DNA of 54,910 nucleotides from CAZGHS01 sp964525495 (GTDB lineage Bacteria > Patescibacteriota > Microgenomatia > JALYQM01), in assembly GCA_964525495.1 (NCBI GenBank), contig CAZGHS010000009.1, positions 1-54,910 of the forward strand, in the 5' to 3' direction. Made by a program: the position numbers and the translations under genes. How positions within the stretch are numbered: the stretch's first letter is position 1; each line of letters opens with the position of its first letter. Below, piece by piece: positions 46,282 through 54,853 of this stretch. The notes under the pieces are model-generated. The model did no database searches. It worked only from the letters and a program-made list of their open reading frames with translations, and was not told where the DNA came from.

Positions 46282-47929
46282 AATAAATAAATTTTTACAA
46301 AAAATCCCTTGGATTCCTCTTATTTTGTGTGTGATATTTGGAGGAGCTTTTGTATTCCGGTTGTATCACTTCAATAAGCCTATGGCTGATTTGCATTCGT
46401 GGAGACAGTCAGATACCGCTGCGGTGGCGCGCAATCTTACTACTCACAATTATGATGTGTTGCATCCAGAAATTCAGAGTGCGGTGAATATTGATGGGAT
46501 GCAGCGGGATAATAAACCACGGTATCATTTTGCTGAATTCCCTTTTTATCAGTTAGGCGTTGCGTGGTTGAGTACTATTTTTGATAACTCACCTATTGCT
46601 CATCGATTTGTGCTGAACTATGGAACCGTTTTAGATGACCGAGTAGATAGAGGCGCACCACTAATATCTGATCTGACTATTCGAATGGCCAACTATTCGT
46701 CTGATGACAGCATCGTGAGGGCGGGACGAATTGTTTCGATAGTTTCTTCTCTTGCGTGTATGTGGGTGCTTTATCTGCTAGTGCGTTTGTATTTCTCGGA
46801 GCGAGTAGGATTGTTGAGTACAGCTATTTTTGGATGGTTACCCTTTACGGTGTTTTGGTCTCGCGCAGTGCTTCCGGACATGTTCATGCTGTTGTTTATT
46901 CTCTTGTTTCTTTACTATTTTAGTCGGTGGATCAACTCCAATAAGCTTGTTTACTTAGTGGTCAGTGCTATTTGTTTTTCCGTGGCGTTGCTTCTCAAGG
47001 CATTTGCTCCCTTTATGCTTTTGCCCGTAGTTTATTTGTTATGGTCAAAATATAAATTCGCTTTTTTGAAAAAACCGGTCTTGTGGATTCTTGCACTTCT
47101 GGCTATATTGCCCTTTATTGCTTGGCGTATGTGGATGCAGCAATGGCCGATGAGTATTCCGGCGAGCAATTGGTTGTTTAACGGAAGTCAGATCAGATTT
47201 AAGCCTGCATGGTGGCACTGGATGTTGCAGCAGCGGCTAGATACGTACATGTTTAACGCAACGGGGTTGTTTTTGATTGGGGTTGGCGTAGCGTTGTACA
47301 AAGATGCTGTCGAGTTTTTGCATAATGAAAAGCATTCTCAAGTTGCGAAATATATCTGGTTTTTTCCTCTTTGTTTGCTTAGTTGTTTGATTTATTTTAC
47401 TGTGTTTGCTACGGGAAACGTGCAGCATGAGTATTATCAGATTCCAATTCTACCTTTTGGTTCTGTATTTGCAGCTCTTGGTTTTTGGTATTTGTGGATG
47501 AAAAAGGGTAGTTATATTGAAATGGTTTCCCGACGCTTGAGTGTAATATTCTTGCTTGGAATTACTTTATTGCTTGGGTGGTATTCGGTCAAAGAGTGGT
47601 ATTCAATTAATAATCCAATGTTGGTATATGTAGGACAGCGAGCTGATGATTTGCTACCTAAAGATGCTGTGGTAATCGCTGACTATGGTGGGGATACAAC
47701 ATTTTTGTATTATGTAAATCGACCTGGTTGGAGTGTGCGAGAGAAGCAAGTCGATCAATTGATCGAGCGCGGAGCAACGCATTACATTAGTATGTACCGC
47801 AACGAGTATATGAATCGATTGGCGAAGCTTTATACTGTGGTTGATGAGAGTCCTGAGTATGTTATTTTGGATTTGAGGCAGAAAACAAATAATCCGGAAT
47901 GGTCAACGATCGAGAGGTACGAGCTTTAA
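46271..47929 (+). CDS. GT39/ArnT-like membrane glycosyltransferase
   Basis: A 552-aa polytopic protein. The first outer loop has Asp-Leu-His-Ser-Trp-Arg-Gln-Ser-Asp-Thr-Ala, a signature of ArnT-type transferases in glycan clusters. About ten helices and a short outer C-terminal domain (from about residue 450) follow. Start overlaps the previous gene; stop and next start share TAATG. Donor and acceptor unknown. Confidence 0.82.
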   Translation: MNSKINKFLQKIPWIPLILCVIFGGAFVFRLYHFNKPMADLHSWRQSDTAAVARNLTTHNYDVLHPEIQSAVNIDGMQRDNKPRYHFAEFPFYQLGVAWLSTIFDNSPIAHRFVLNYGTVLDDRVDRGAPLISDLTIRMANYSSDDSIVRAGRIVSIVSSLACMWVLYLLVRLYFSERVGLLSTAIFGWLPFTVFWSRAVLPDMFMLLFILLFLYYFSRWINSNKLVYLVVSAICFSVALLLKAFAPFMLLPVVYLLWSKYKFAFLKKPVLWILALLAILPFIAWRMWMQQWPMSIPASNWLFNGSQIRFKPAWWHWMLQQRLDTYMFNATGLFLIGVGVALYKDAVEFLHNEKHSQVAKYIWFFPLCLLSCLIYFTVFATGNVQHEYYQIPILPFGSVFAALGFWYLWMKKGSYIEMVSRRLSVIFLLGITLLLGWYSVKEWYSINNPMLVYVGQRADDLLPKDAVVIADYGGDTTFLYYVNRPGWSVREKQVDQLIERGATHYISMYRNEYMNRLAKLYTVVDESPEYVILDLRQKTNNPEWSTIERYEL

Positions 47930-49164
47930 TGAGAATTTTACTTGTTTCGCCGCTCTGCCCTTTGCCATTGGAAAAAGGTGGTGCTGTGCGTATTTGGAAT
48001 ATTGCGAAGCATTTGTCTAAAAATTATGTAGTGGATCTTGTATGTTTTATTCGTGATGAAGGGGAAAAGCGGCACGAAGATTCTTTAAAAAAAGTTTTTA
48101 ATTCCGTTAAATTTATAAAGCGACGCGGACTTCTTGATCGCAGTGCTTTGACTGGCGGTTTACTTGCGCCAGTTCGATTTGTGATTTCTAATTCTTCACT
48201 TTTAAGTGATACATTGTTTTCGTCACGTCCGCTCTTGTCTCATTTGTATGATTCTGCTGAGATGCGGGAGTTTCTTCTCGAAGCGGATCGATCGGGGAAG
48301 TATAGTTTGATTTATGCAGAAACTTTTTATGGTATTGCATCTTTGAAAGATCAACTAAAAAATATCCGTACTAAAATGCTTCTTGTTGAACAAAATATTG
48401 AATCTCAAGCTTATGCAAGGCAAGCAGACCAGCAAGATAATCCTTTGCTTAAACGCTTGATGAAACTTGATGTTGCTAAAATTTATGCTGAAGAAGGGTA
48501 TTTTTGGAATAATTGTTCTGTAGTCGGTGGTTTGTCGGATGTAGATGTATCTGAGATTAAGAAACGAAGTGGTAACGATACTGTGTGGCAAATTGATAAC
48601 GGAGTAGATGTTGCTCATTTCTCTGAAAAAGTTATCTCACGTAAAGATGATGAATTATTATTTGTTGGCTCCTTAAGTTATTTTCAAAATATTGATGCGC
48701 TTAAATGGTTGATAGATGAGATTTGGCCTTCGATAAAAAATAAGAATGTTAGCTTGCGAATAGTTGGCAGAGGTGCTGACTCTGCGCTTAAACATTACGT
48801 GCATGAGCAAGGATTGGTGATTGATGAATCGGTGGAAGATATTCGTGAAGCTTTTCAGAGCGCAACAATGCTGGTTGCACCTATTCGAGCAGGTAGTGGT
48901 ACAAAATATAAGGTGTTGGAATCTATGGCTTCACATTTACCTGTAGTCACTACGACGGTGGGTGCAGAGGGCTTGCGAATCATGTCTGGAGAAGAAGCAT
49001 TGATAGCTGATTCCGCTGAGGGACTCGTTGCACATATAGATACGTTGTTACAAGATGACCAATATCGAGACGTACTGGCTCAGAAGGCGTATGAGTTCGT
49101 ATCAACCCAGTATGATTGGAAAAGTATAGTTAGTCGGTTTGAGGAAAGTTTAGCGACCTTATGA
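47929..49164 (+). CDS. GT4-family glycosyltransferase
   Basis: A 411-aa GT-B enzyme. The ATG at 47929 shares a base with the previous stop; an upstream in-frame codon at 47899 lies inside that gene and is rejected. It has Pro-Leu-Glu-Lys-Gly-Gly-Ala-Val-Arg-Ile-Trp at the start, Phe-Val-Gly-Ser-Leu-Ser-Tyr at the donor-domain start and Ala-Gly-Ser-Gly-Thr-Lys-Tyr-Lys-Val-Leu-Glu-Ser-Met-Ala, the variant donor motif of Stp1-type sugar transferases. Confidence 0.9.
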   Translation: MRILLVSPLCPLPLEKGGAVRIWNIAKHLSKNYVVDLVCFIRDEGEKRHEDSLKKVFNSVKFIKRRGLLDRSALTGGLLAPVRFVISNSSLLSDTLFSSRPLLSHLYDSAEMREFLLEADRSGKYSLIYAETFYGIASLKDQLKNIRTKMLLVEQNIESQAYARQADQQDNPLLKRLMKLDVAKIYAEEGYFWNNCSVVGGLSDVDVSEIKKRSGNDTVWQIDNGVDVAHFSEKVISRKDDELLFVGSLSYFQNIDALKWLIDEIWPSIKNKNVSLRIVGRGADSALKHYVHEQGLVIDESVEDIREAFQSATMLVAPIRAGSGTKYKVLESMASHLPVVTTTVGAEGLRIMSGEEALIADSAEGLVAHIDTLLQDDQYRDVLAQKAYEFVSTQYDWKSIVSRFEESLATL

Positions 49165-50081
49165 TAGATGTTTCAATTATTATCTTAAGTTATAACGGCA
49201 AAGCATTACTTGCCCAGACACTAGACTCGGTTAAGAATGCGGCTATTTCGCGCATAAATGTTGAAACTATTGTGTCTGATAATGGATCTACAGATGGAAG
49301 TATTGAACTTGTTGTTCGTGATTATCCATGGGTAAAATTGCTCGAAAACGGTGATAATTTAGGATACTCGAAAGGGAATAATCGAGGGATTGCTGTTGCG
49401 AGTGGTAAGTATATTTTGTTTTTAAATTCTGATACGAAGATTTCTCAAGGGGTTATTGAATACATATATGATCAGATGGAAAAGGACTCTTCGATTGGTG
49501 TTGCTACGTGTCGCGTAGAGCTTGCAAATGGAGAGATTGATCCTGCAAGTCATCGTGGATTTCCTACGCCATGGAGAGCATTTTGTTATTTTGTTGGACT
49601 TGAACGTCTTGCTATACAGTCCAATCTTCCGAATCCTGTTAAAGAGTTTTTTGGAGGATATCATCTGGTGGAGCGAGATTTGACTGTGTCTCATGAGGTT
49701 GATGCCTGTACGGGAGCTTTTTTGATGATTTCACGGTCTTTAGGCGATCAGATTGAATGGTGGAGTGAGGATTATTTTATGTACGGTGAGGACTTGGATT
49801 TTTGTTATAAAGTGAAGTCGATTGGTAAAAAGATACTGTATTTTCCTGAATATACCATTTTGCATTTGAAGCATCAAAGTGGATTGAAAAGAGATACTCG
49901 TGCGGATGATGTTGAATTGGAAAAGAAGCGGGCTATAAAGCGTAAAACAACTGAGGCTTTTTATGATGCAATGATAATTTTTTATGAAAAGTTTTATAAG
50001 GATCAATATCCGTTTGTTGTGCGATATATGGTTTACTCGTTTGTTCGCGTTAAGAAATGGTATGCGCTATCAAAAATATAA
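49161..50081 (+). CDS. GT2-family glycosyltransferase (rhamnosyltransferase-like)
   Basis: A 306-aa GT-A enzyme with Ile-Leu-Ser-Tyr-Asn-Gly, Val-Ser-Asp-Asn-Gly-Ser-Thr-Asp-Gly-Ser, Asn-Leu-Gly-Tyr-Ser-Lys-Gly-Asn-Asn, Leu-Asn-Ser-Asp-Thr and Tyr-Gly-Glu-Asp-Leu-Asp-Phe-Cys. Paralogue of the gene at 40691. It overlaps the preceding gene by 4 bases (ATGA), so translation is coupled. Confidence 0.92.
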   Translation: MIDVSIIILSYNGKALLAQTLDSVKNAAISRINVETIVSDNGSTDGSIELVVRDYPWVKLLENGDNLGYSKGNNRGIAVASGKYILFLNSDTKISQGVIEYIYDQMEKDSSIGVATCRVELANGEIDPASHRGFPTPWRAFCYFVGLERLAIQSNLPNPVKEFFGGYHLVERDLTVSHEVDACTGAFLMISRSLGDQIEWWSEDYFMYGEDLDFCYKVKSIGKKILYFPEYTILHLKHQSGLKRDTRADDVELEKKRAIKRKTTEAFYDAMIIFYEKFYKDQYPFVVRYMVYSFVRVKKWYALSKI

Positions 50082-50089
50082 GGAGAGCT

Positions 50090-51202
50090 ATGCGAATTGG
50101 TATTGATGTGCGAATGTGGCGTGAGTCGGGTATAGGAAGATATATTCGCAATCTCGTTAGACAATTAGTTGTTCTGGATACACAAAATGAGTATGTGCTT
50201 TTTGGTTTAGATAGCGATCGCGATGCTATTCTCGAATTGATTCGCGTAGGGCAACGAAGATGGAAATTTGTATCTGCCAATTTTCGTTGGTACTCAGTTA
50301 CTGAACAACTTGGTATGCCGACTCTTTTGAATAATGAGCATTTGGATTTGATGCATTTTCCACATTTTAATGTTCCGATTCTGTACTCTAAGCCATTTGT
50401 CGTAACAATTCATGATATGACTCATTATCAGTTTTCGATGCAGAGAGCTTCGACATTGCCTCCATTTTTGTATGGAGTTAAGCATACAGCATATTCCTTT
50501 GTATTCGAGCAAGCGCTTCGTCGAAGTAAGCAAGTTTTGACTATTTCCCAGTATGTTAAAAATGCGCTGATTCAGAGGTTTGATATTGCCGATTCTAAAT
50601 TAACGGTGAGTTATGAAGCTGTAGATGACTCGTTGTCTCGCTTTGCCAGCTCACATATAAATGTTTCTTCGAGTCCTTATTTTCTGTATGTTGGAAACGC
50701 ACATCCGCATAAAAATTTGGAACTATTACTCGAAGGATTTCAGAAGTTTCGTGCTGCTCATCCTGAATATTGTTTGATGCTGGTAGGTAAGAAAAATTAT
50801 TTTTGGGAACAGGTGGAGCAATTTGCAACAGAGAGAAATATTGTTACCAATGTGGTTTTTAAGGGATATGTCGATGATTCTGAATTGGCCTCGCTTTATT
50901 CCCATGCTGCAGCGTATGTTTTTCCTTCTTTGTCTGAAGGATTTGGATTGCCGTTACTCGAAGCAATGCAACAAGAATGTCCTGTGATAAGTTCTAGCGC
51001 TACGTGTTTGCCTGAGATAGCTGGGGATGCTGCGCTTTATTTTGATCCATTGTCGGTAGACTCTTTAGTGGAAGCGATGAATAAAATAGTTCAGGACTCA
51101 GACGTAAGCCGTCAACTGATAGAACGAGGAAAAAAACAAGTTCAGAAATTTAATTGGCGAGATACGGCTGATGCTACGTTGAAAATATATACTTCAGTTT
51201 AA
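50090..51202 (+). CDS. GT4-family glycosyltransferase
   Basis: A 370-aa GT-B enzyme. The ATG at 50090 has AAGGAGA 3 bases upstream; the longer upstream frame overlaps the previous gene. Motifs: Ser-Gly-Ile-Gly-Arg-Tyr-Ile-Arg, Val-Gly-Asn-Ala-His-Pro-His-Lys-Asn-Leu, and Pro-Ser-Leu-Ser-Glu-Gly-Phe-Gly-Leu-Pro-Leu-Leu-Glu-Ala-Met. Third member of the 37774/38960 paralogue group and last gene of the cluster, ending 5 bases before the convergent surface protein gene. Confidence 0.93.
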   Translation: MRIGIDVRMWRESGIGRYIRNLVRQLVVLDTQNEYVLFGLDSDRDAILELIRVGQRRWKFVSANFRWYSVTEQLGMPTLLNNEHLDLMHFPHFNVPILYSKPFVVTIHDMTHYQFSMQRASTLPPFLYGVKHTAYSFVFEQALRRSKQVLTISQYVKNALIQRFDIADSKLTVSYEAVDDSLSRFASSHINVSSSPYFLYVGNAHPHKNLELLLEGFQKFRAAHPEYCLMLVGKKNYFWEQVEQFATERNIVTNVVFKGYVDDSELASLYSHAAAYVFPSLSEGFGLPLLEAMQQECPVISSSATCLPEIAGDAALYFDPLSVDSLVEAMNKIVQDSDVSRQLIERGKKQVQKFNWRDTADATLKIYTSV

Positions 51203-51207
51203 GTTAG

Positions 51208-51846
51208 TTATTTATTTGTTTGATCATTACCAGGCTGGTTGTTCATGTACTGGTCGTACGGTGTTACGTATGTGCTTGGATCCTGTTTGACTGGTGGTGT
51301 GAATTGGCTTGGTGGTGGAACAGGGTTTGATGGTGGAACAACTTCGTTAGCTTTATTTGAGCGTCGGGCTATTACCAGTGCAACTCCTCCTCCGATAAGT
51401 AATAATCCTACGATTATGCCAATGATTATTGGAATATTGCTATTGGATTGGACCTGGACTACTGGTGCAGGTGAAGGAGTAGCGTTTTCATTTGTTTCGC
51501 CTGGAAGATTAAGCTCAAAAGTTGGTACTGGAGTTGGCTCACTTGGAATGGTTGGAGCAACTGTAGGCCGAGCTGTTGCTACTGGAGTTGCGGATGGTGA
51601 AGCGGTAGAGGTAGCTCTAACTGTTGGAGAAGGAGTAGCTGGTACGTTTGTAGCCTCATCTGATCCACCTATAGGTGGAACTGTTGAATCAACCGGTTCT
51701 TCCGCGCCAGCGAAAACAGAGTCTGATTCGCCTGTATCTGCTGAATATTTAGGGAATTGGATAGCGAAGATGCCAAGCAAAAATATAGCCACAACGAAAA
51801 GGCTTATGTAGAGTGATTTTTGGGCGCTTTGTTGTGCTTTATTCAT
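51208..51846 (-). CDS. two-helix surface protein with Pro/Thr/Ala linker
   Basis: A 212-aa protein; the ATG at 51846 is used, six codons inside a longer frame. Helix 1 (about 16-34) leads to an exported Pro/Ser/Thr/Ala-rich stretch with an acidic beginning. Helix 2 (about 137-158, Ile/Gly/Leu/Val) is followed by an Ala-Arg-Arg-Ser stop-transfer signal and a Pro/Gln/Asn-rich cytoplasmic tail. Role unknown; its place beside the glycan cluster hints that the linker may be a glycosylation target. Confidence 0.72.
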   Translation of the reverse strand: MNKAQQSAQKSLYISLFVVAIFLLGIFAIQFPKYSADTGESDSVFAGAEEPVDSTVPPIGGSDEATNVPATPSPTVRATSTASPSATPVATARPTVAPTIPSEPTPVPTFELNLPGETNENATPSPAPVVQVQSNSNIPIIIGIIVGLLLIGGGVALVIARRSNKANEVVPPSNPVPPPSQFTPPVKQDPSTYVTPYDQYMNNQPGNDQTNK

Positions 51847-51949
51847 ATATATAAACTGTATCATTACCTATTTGGTCTTTTCAATACCCTAGATTATACT
51901 ACATAGTACTATGAGCATTTTTAAACCTACTTTGATATATTTTACACCC

Positions 51950-52040
51950 CAAGGGTACTTATGCCTTTCAGGCAAGGCGCGTCACACGCAAGCGCCTCGC
52001 GTAGTTGCTCTCTTCGCAACTATTGTATAGCTCAGAAGGT
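51950..52040. other. structured segment upstream of trxB
   Basis: Several small dyads are packed together: GCC-TTTCA-GGC, AGGCGC/GCGCCT, and AGTTGC-TCTCTTC-GCAACT (about 52003-52021). No T-tract and no known riboswitch pattern. It could be a leader of trxB or the 5' region of the divergent surface protein. Confidence 0.4.
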
Positions 52041-52083
52041 CGACTTTTAAAATATATCTACAGTGGTTTAATCGAAAGGATAT

Positions 52084-53034
52084 ATGATTCGAGATGTTAT
52101 TGTTATTGGTTCAGGGCCTGCAGGCCTCACTGCAGCACTTTATTTAGCGCGCGCTAACCTTAAGCCTTTGGTTATTGCTGGTAGCCAGCCTGGTGGTCAA
52201 TTAATGATCACGACAGAGGTAGATAATTATCCAGGGTTTCCTGAAGGTATACAGGGTCCTGAGTTGATGCAACGTATGGTTGATCAGATTAAGCGCTTTG
52301 GCGCTGAGGTTATTAATGAGGACGTCACAAAAGTTGATTTCTCTCGTTCGGATATCGAGAAAGAGCCACTTCGTTTGTGGATAGGAGATACCGAGTATCA
52401 GTCACGCGCCGTGGTTGTTGCAACTGGTGCGAGTGCCTTGTGGCTTGGCTTGGAGTCGGAAGAGCGATTACGTGGACATGGCGTATCGGCCTGTGCTACA
52501 TGTGATGGTTTTTTCTTTCGTAATAAAAATATTGCAGTAGTAGGTGGTGGCGATACTGCGATGGAAGAGGCAACATTTTTAACTCGATTTGCAGCGAAGG
52601 TTACTATTATCCATCGACGAGATAGTTTGCGTGCAAGTAAAATAATGCAGGATAAAGCAAAGAATGATCCGAAGATCTCCTTTTTGTGGGATTCAGCTGT
52701 AGAGGAAGTCTTGGGAGATGATAAAGTGACAGGTTTGAGGGTACGCAATTTGAAAACTAATGACGTGCAGGATATGCCGTTTGATGGTTTATTTTTGGCG
52801 ATCGGTCATAAACCGAATACTTCAGTGTTTAAGGATTCAGGACTTATATTTGATGATGGTGGGTATTTGGTAGCAGAGCATGAGACGTGGTCAAAATTGG
52901 AAGGCGTTTTTCTGGCGGGAGATGTCGTAGATCATGAGTATCGACAGGCTATCACTGCAGCGGGTTCTGGTTGTAAGGCTGCGATTGATGTGGAGCGATG
53001 GTTAGGAAAGGCAGTTACACAGACTAACTGGTAA
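52084..53034 (+). CDS. trxB: thioredoxin reductase
   Basis: A 316-aa flavoprotein that passes electrons from NADPH to thioredoxin. FAD site Gly-Ser-Gly-Pro-Ala-Gly near residue 9, redox pair Cys-Ala-Thr-Cys at 137-140, NADPH site Gly-Gly-Gly-Asp-Thr-Ala-Met-Glu-Glu, and the closing Ala-Gly-Asp-Val motif are all present. An AAAGGA ribosome-binding site precedes the ATG. No thioredoxin gene is adjacent. Confidence 0.96.
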   Translation: MIRDVIVIGSGPAGLTAALYLARANLKPLVIAGSQPGGQLMITTEVDNYPGFPEGIQGPELMQRMVDQIKRFGAEVINEDVTKVDFSRSDIEKEPLRLWIGDTEYQSRAVVVATGASALWLGLESEERLRGHGVSACATCDGFFFRNKNIAVVGGGDTAMEEATFLTRFAAKVTIIHRRDSLRASKIMQDKAKNDPKISFLWDSAVEEVLGDDKVTGLRVRNLKTNDVQDMPFDGLFLAIGHKPNTSVFKDSGLIFDDGGYLVAEHETWSKLEGVFLAGDVVDHEYRQAITAAGSGCKAAIDVERWLGKAVTQTNW

Positions 53035-53196
53035 TTAATTTATCTCGTAACATCTTTTTTCTCAAGAATGAAGCTTTTGTTTTCAATTTCATAAAGTGTT
53101 ACTAACTGATAACGATGTCGGCTCAAGAGTTCGCCGTCCACAATGTCGCGGGAACATTCTTAGCGAAAGAAGGATATTACTTTGATAAATGTATTA

Positions 53197-53257
53197 CAAA
53201 AACAACCCCTTTGTGATAAATACCAATGTATCTATTCAAAGAGGTTGTTTTTTATTT
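53197..53257. terminator. bidirectional terminator between trxB and the 66-aa gene
   Basis: AAACAACCCCTTTG and CAAAGAGGTTGTTT are near-perfect arms (one mismatch on the plus strand, a G-U on the minus strand) around a 23-base loop, with A-run before and T-run after. It suits both converging genes. Confidence 0.75.
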
Positions 53258-53266
53258 TTAACTAAT

Positions 53267-53467
53267 TTATTTTGTTTCTTCTGGAACGTTAAGTGAATCG
53301 TACACGTCTTTGCCAACAAACTTTGTTAAGTTAGTGCCATTAACCTGTGCGCGAACTGCATAACGTACTTGATCGCCTTTTGAAGTCTTGCGAATATATT
53401 TTGTCTTTTTTAATTCAGTATCTGCTACGTCTACTTTTGAACGAGTTTTAACATTATAAAATTGCAT
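53267..53467 (-). CDS. 66-aa basic hypothetical protein
   Basis: The ATG at 53467 lies 9 bases after AGGTGG, a good ribosome-binding site; a GTG five codons upstream would overlap that site. The protein is basic and mostly strand-like with alternating Lys/Thr/Val (Phe-Tyr-Asn-Val-Lys-Thr-Arg-Ser-Lys-Val). No cysteines and no known domain. Monocistronic with a terminator. Confidence 0.65.
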   Translation of the reverse strand: MQFYNVKTRSKVDVADTELKKTKYIRKTSKGDQVRYAVRAQVNGTNLTKFVGKDVYDSLNVPEETK

Positions 53468-53636
53468 TTGTAGTGTCACCACCTTTCATAAAATGAGTTT
53501 CCTACTTGCTATTGTTTTGAGCTAATTTGTGCTCGACTAAAAAGTACTATACGCATGAATTTCGAGAGATGCAAGAGGATAAATTGTAAGATATAATTAA
53601 GTATACAGTATTCCGATTATGTTGATGAGGTTTTAT

Positions 53637-54722
53637 ATGAATGATGAACAATATTTTTATGATATCTATAAAAAGGCGGCTTATGAAATTGTTGACGAAG
53701 TAAAAAAATATCAGGAGCATATGATTCCTACATTTCCTTCGCATGATTCATTGCGACAGGAGACTGTTCGATTTGTTGTCGATGGCGGTAAACGATTTCG
53801 TCCTACGTTGTCGTATCTGGTTGCAAAACATTATGGCTACGAAGAAATTTATCCCCATATTGCTTTAGAAACATTTCACAAATATTTATTAACGCATGAT
53901 GACATTATCGATAGGGATAGAGTTCGCTATTCGATGCCAACTGTTCATGCCAAATTGGAGGAAATTTTGGATGGAGAAATGGCTTCGGTAGGAGATAAAA
54001 ATATTGATGAAACTAAGAAAATTCATTTTGGTAATTCGCTTGGTATTATTGCTGGTGATTTGATGGAAGCGGTGACATATAAGATAATTTTTTCGTCGAA
54101 TCTTTCGTCGGAAACAAAGGTTGAACTTGGACAATTGGTAGTCAAAGCTGTGGAAGAGGTTGTGTGGGGCTGGTACGACCAATTTTTAATGGATTATTTG
54201 CCGCTGTCCTCGGATGCTCTATCCTATGAACGAATTGAAAAGTCTATTATTTGGGTGACTGGCAAATACACGATGAGTTTTCCTTTTCGCTATGGCTTTG
54301 CAATTGGTGGAGTAGGAATGCCGGATGGAATGGAGCATTTGGCCGACGATCTGGGTGTGTTGTTTCAAACAGGGGATGATTTGATTGGGATATTTGGTGA
54401 CCCTGAAGCGACGGGCAAGTCTAATTATGGTGATATCGTGCAGGGTAAAAAAACAATTCCTCTGTATCTGACTTATCAGAGTGCGAATGCGGAAGATAAG
54501 CTGATGCTAGAGTATTTAATTGGGAAACCGGATTTGACTGCTAAAGAAGCCGAAGTTGTACGAGAGATTGTAAAGCGGTCTGGTGGTTTTGAGAAAACAA
54601 AGAGGTTGATGTGTGAGTATCGCGATGCGTGTCTTGAGCAGATTGATAAGATTGCAATTCCTTCTGAGTTACGGAAGTTTTTGCGAGGATTTGCGATATA
54701 TTTGGAGAAGAGAAATTTCTAA
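53637..54722 (+). CDS. polyprenyl (geranylgeranyl-type) diphosphate synthase
   Basis: A 361-aa trans-prenyltransferase that condenses isoprenyl diphosphates. First Asp-rich motif Asp-Asp-Ile-Ile-Asp at about 88-92, second motif Gly-Asp-Asp-Leu-Ile-Gly-Ile-Phe-Gly-Asp, plus Gly-Gly-Lys-Arg-Phe-Arg-Pro upstream and Gly-Lys-Lys-Thr downstream, as usual. The ATG at 53637 (after ATGAGG) is preferred; an in-frame ATG at 53619 is possible. The product could feed the lipid carrier used by the glycosyltransferases here. Confidence 0.9.
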   Translation: MNDEQYFYDIYKKAAYEIVDEVKKYQEHMIPTFPSHDSLRQETVRFVVDGGKRFRPTLSYLVAKHYGYEEIYPHIALETFHKYLLTHDDIIDRDRVRYSMPTVHAKLEEILDGEMASVGDKNIDETKKIHFGNSLGIIAGDLMEAVTYKIIFSSNLSSETKVELGQLVVKAVEEVVWGWYDQFLMDYLPLSSDALSYERIEKSIIWVTGKYTMSFPFRYGFAIGGVGMPDGMEHLADDLGVLFQTGDDLIGIFGDPEATGKSNYGDIVQGKKTIPLYLTYQSANAEDKLMLEYLIGKPDLTAKEAEVVREIVKRSGGFEKTKRLMCEYRDACLEQIDKIAIPSELRKFLRGFAIYLEKRNF

Positions 54723-54831
54723 TATATTTCGTATATTCCTTATTCTGGCTTGAACAAGCTCATGGCAGTATAAACATACAGTCCACCTGCAAAATGACTT
54801 TATTTAAATGTAAACACTACCCTTGCTCGTT

Positions 54832-54853
54832 TTAGCATCAGTTCAGATGCTAA
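54832..54853. repeat. 8-bp perfect hairpin near window end
   Basis: TTAGCATC (54832-54839), loop AGTTCA, GATGCTAA (54846-54853). No T-tract follows. The last 188 bases of the window hold no gene that I can support. Confidence 0.5.

Noticed and set aside
51239..51811. 190-codon plus-strand frame opposite the Pro/Thr-rich surface protein
   Set aside because: Same mirror effect; the minus frame has two membrane helices and sensible ends.
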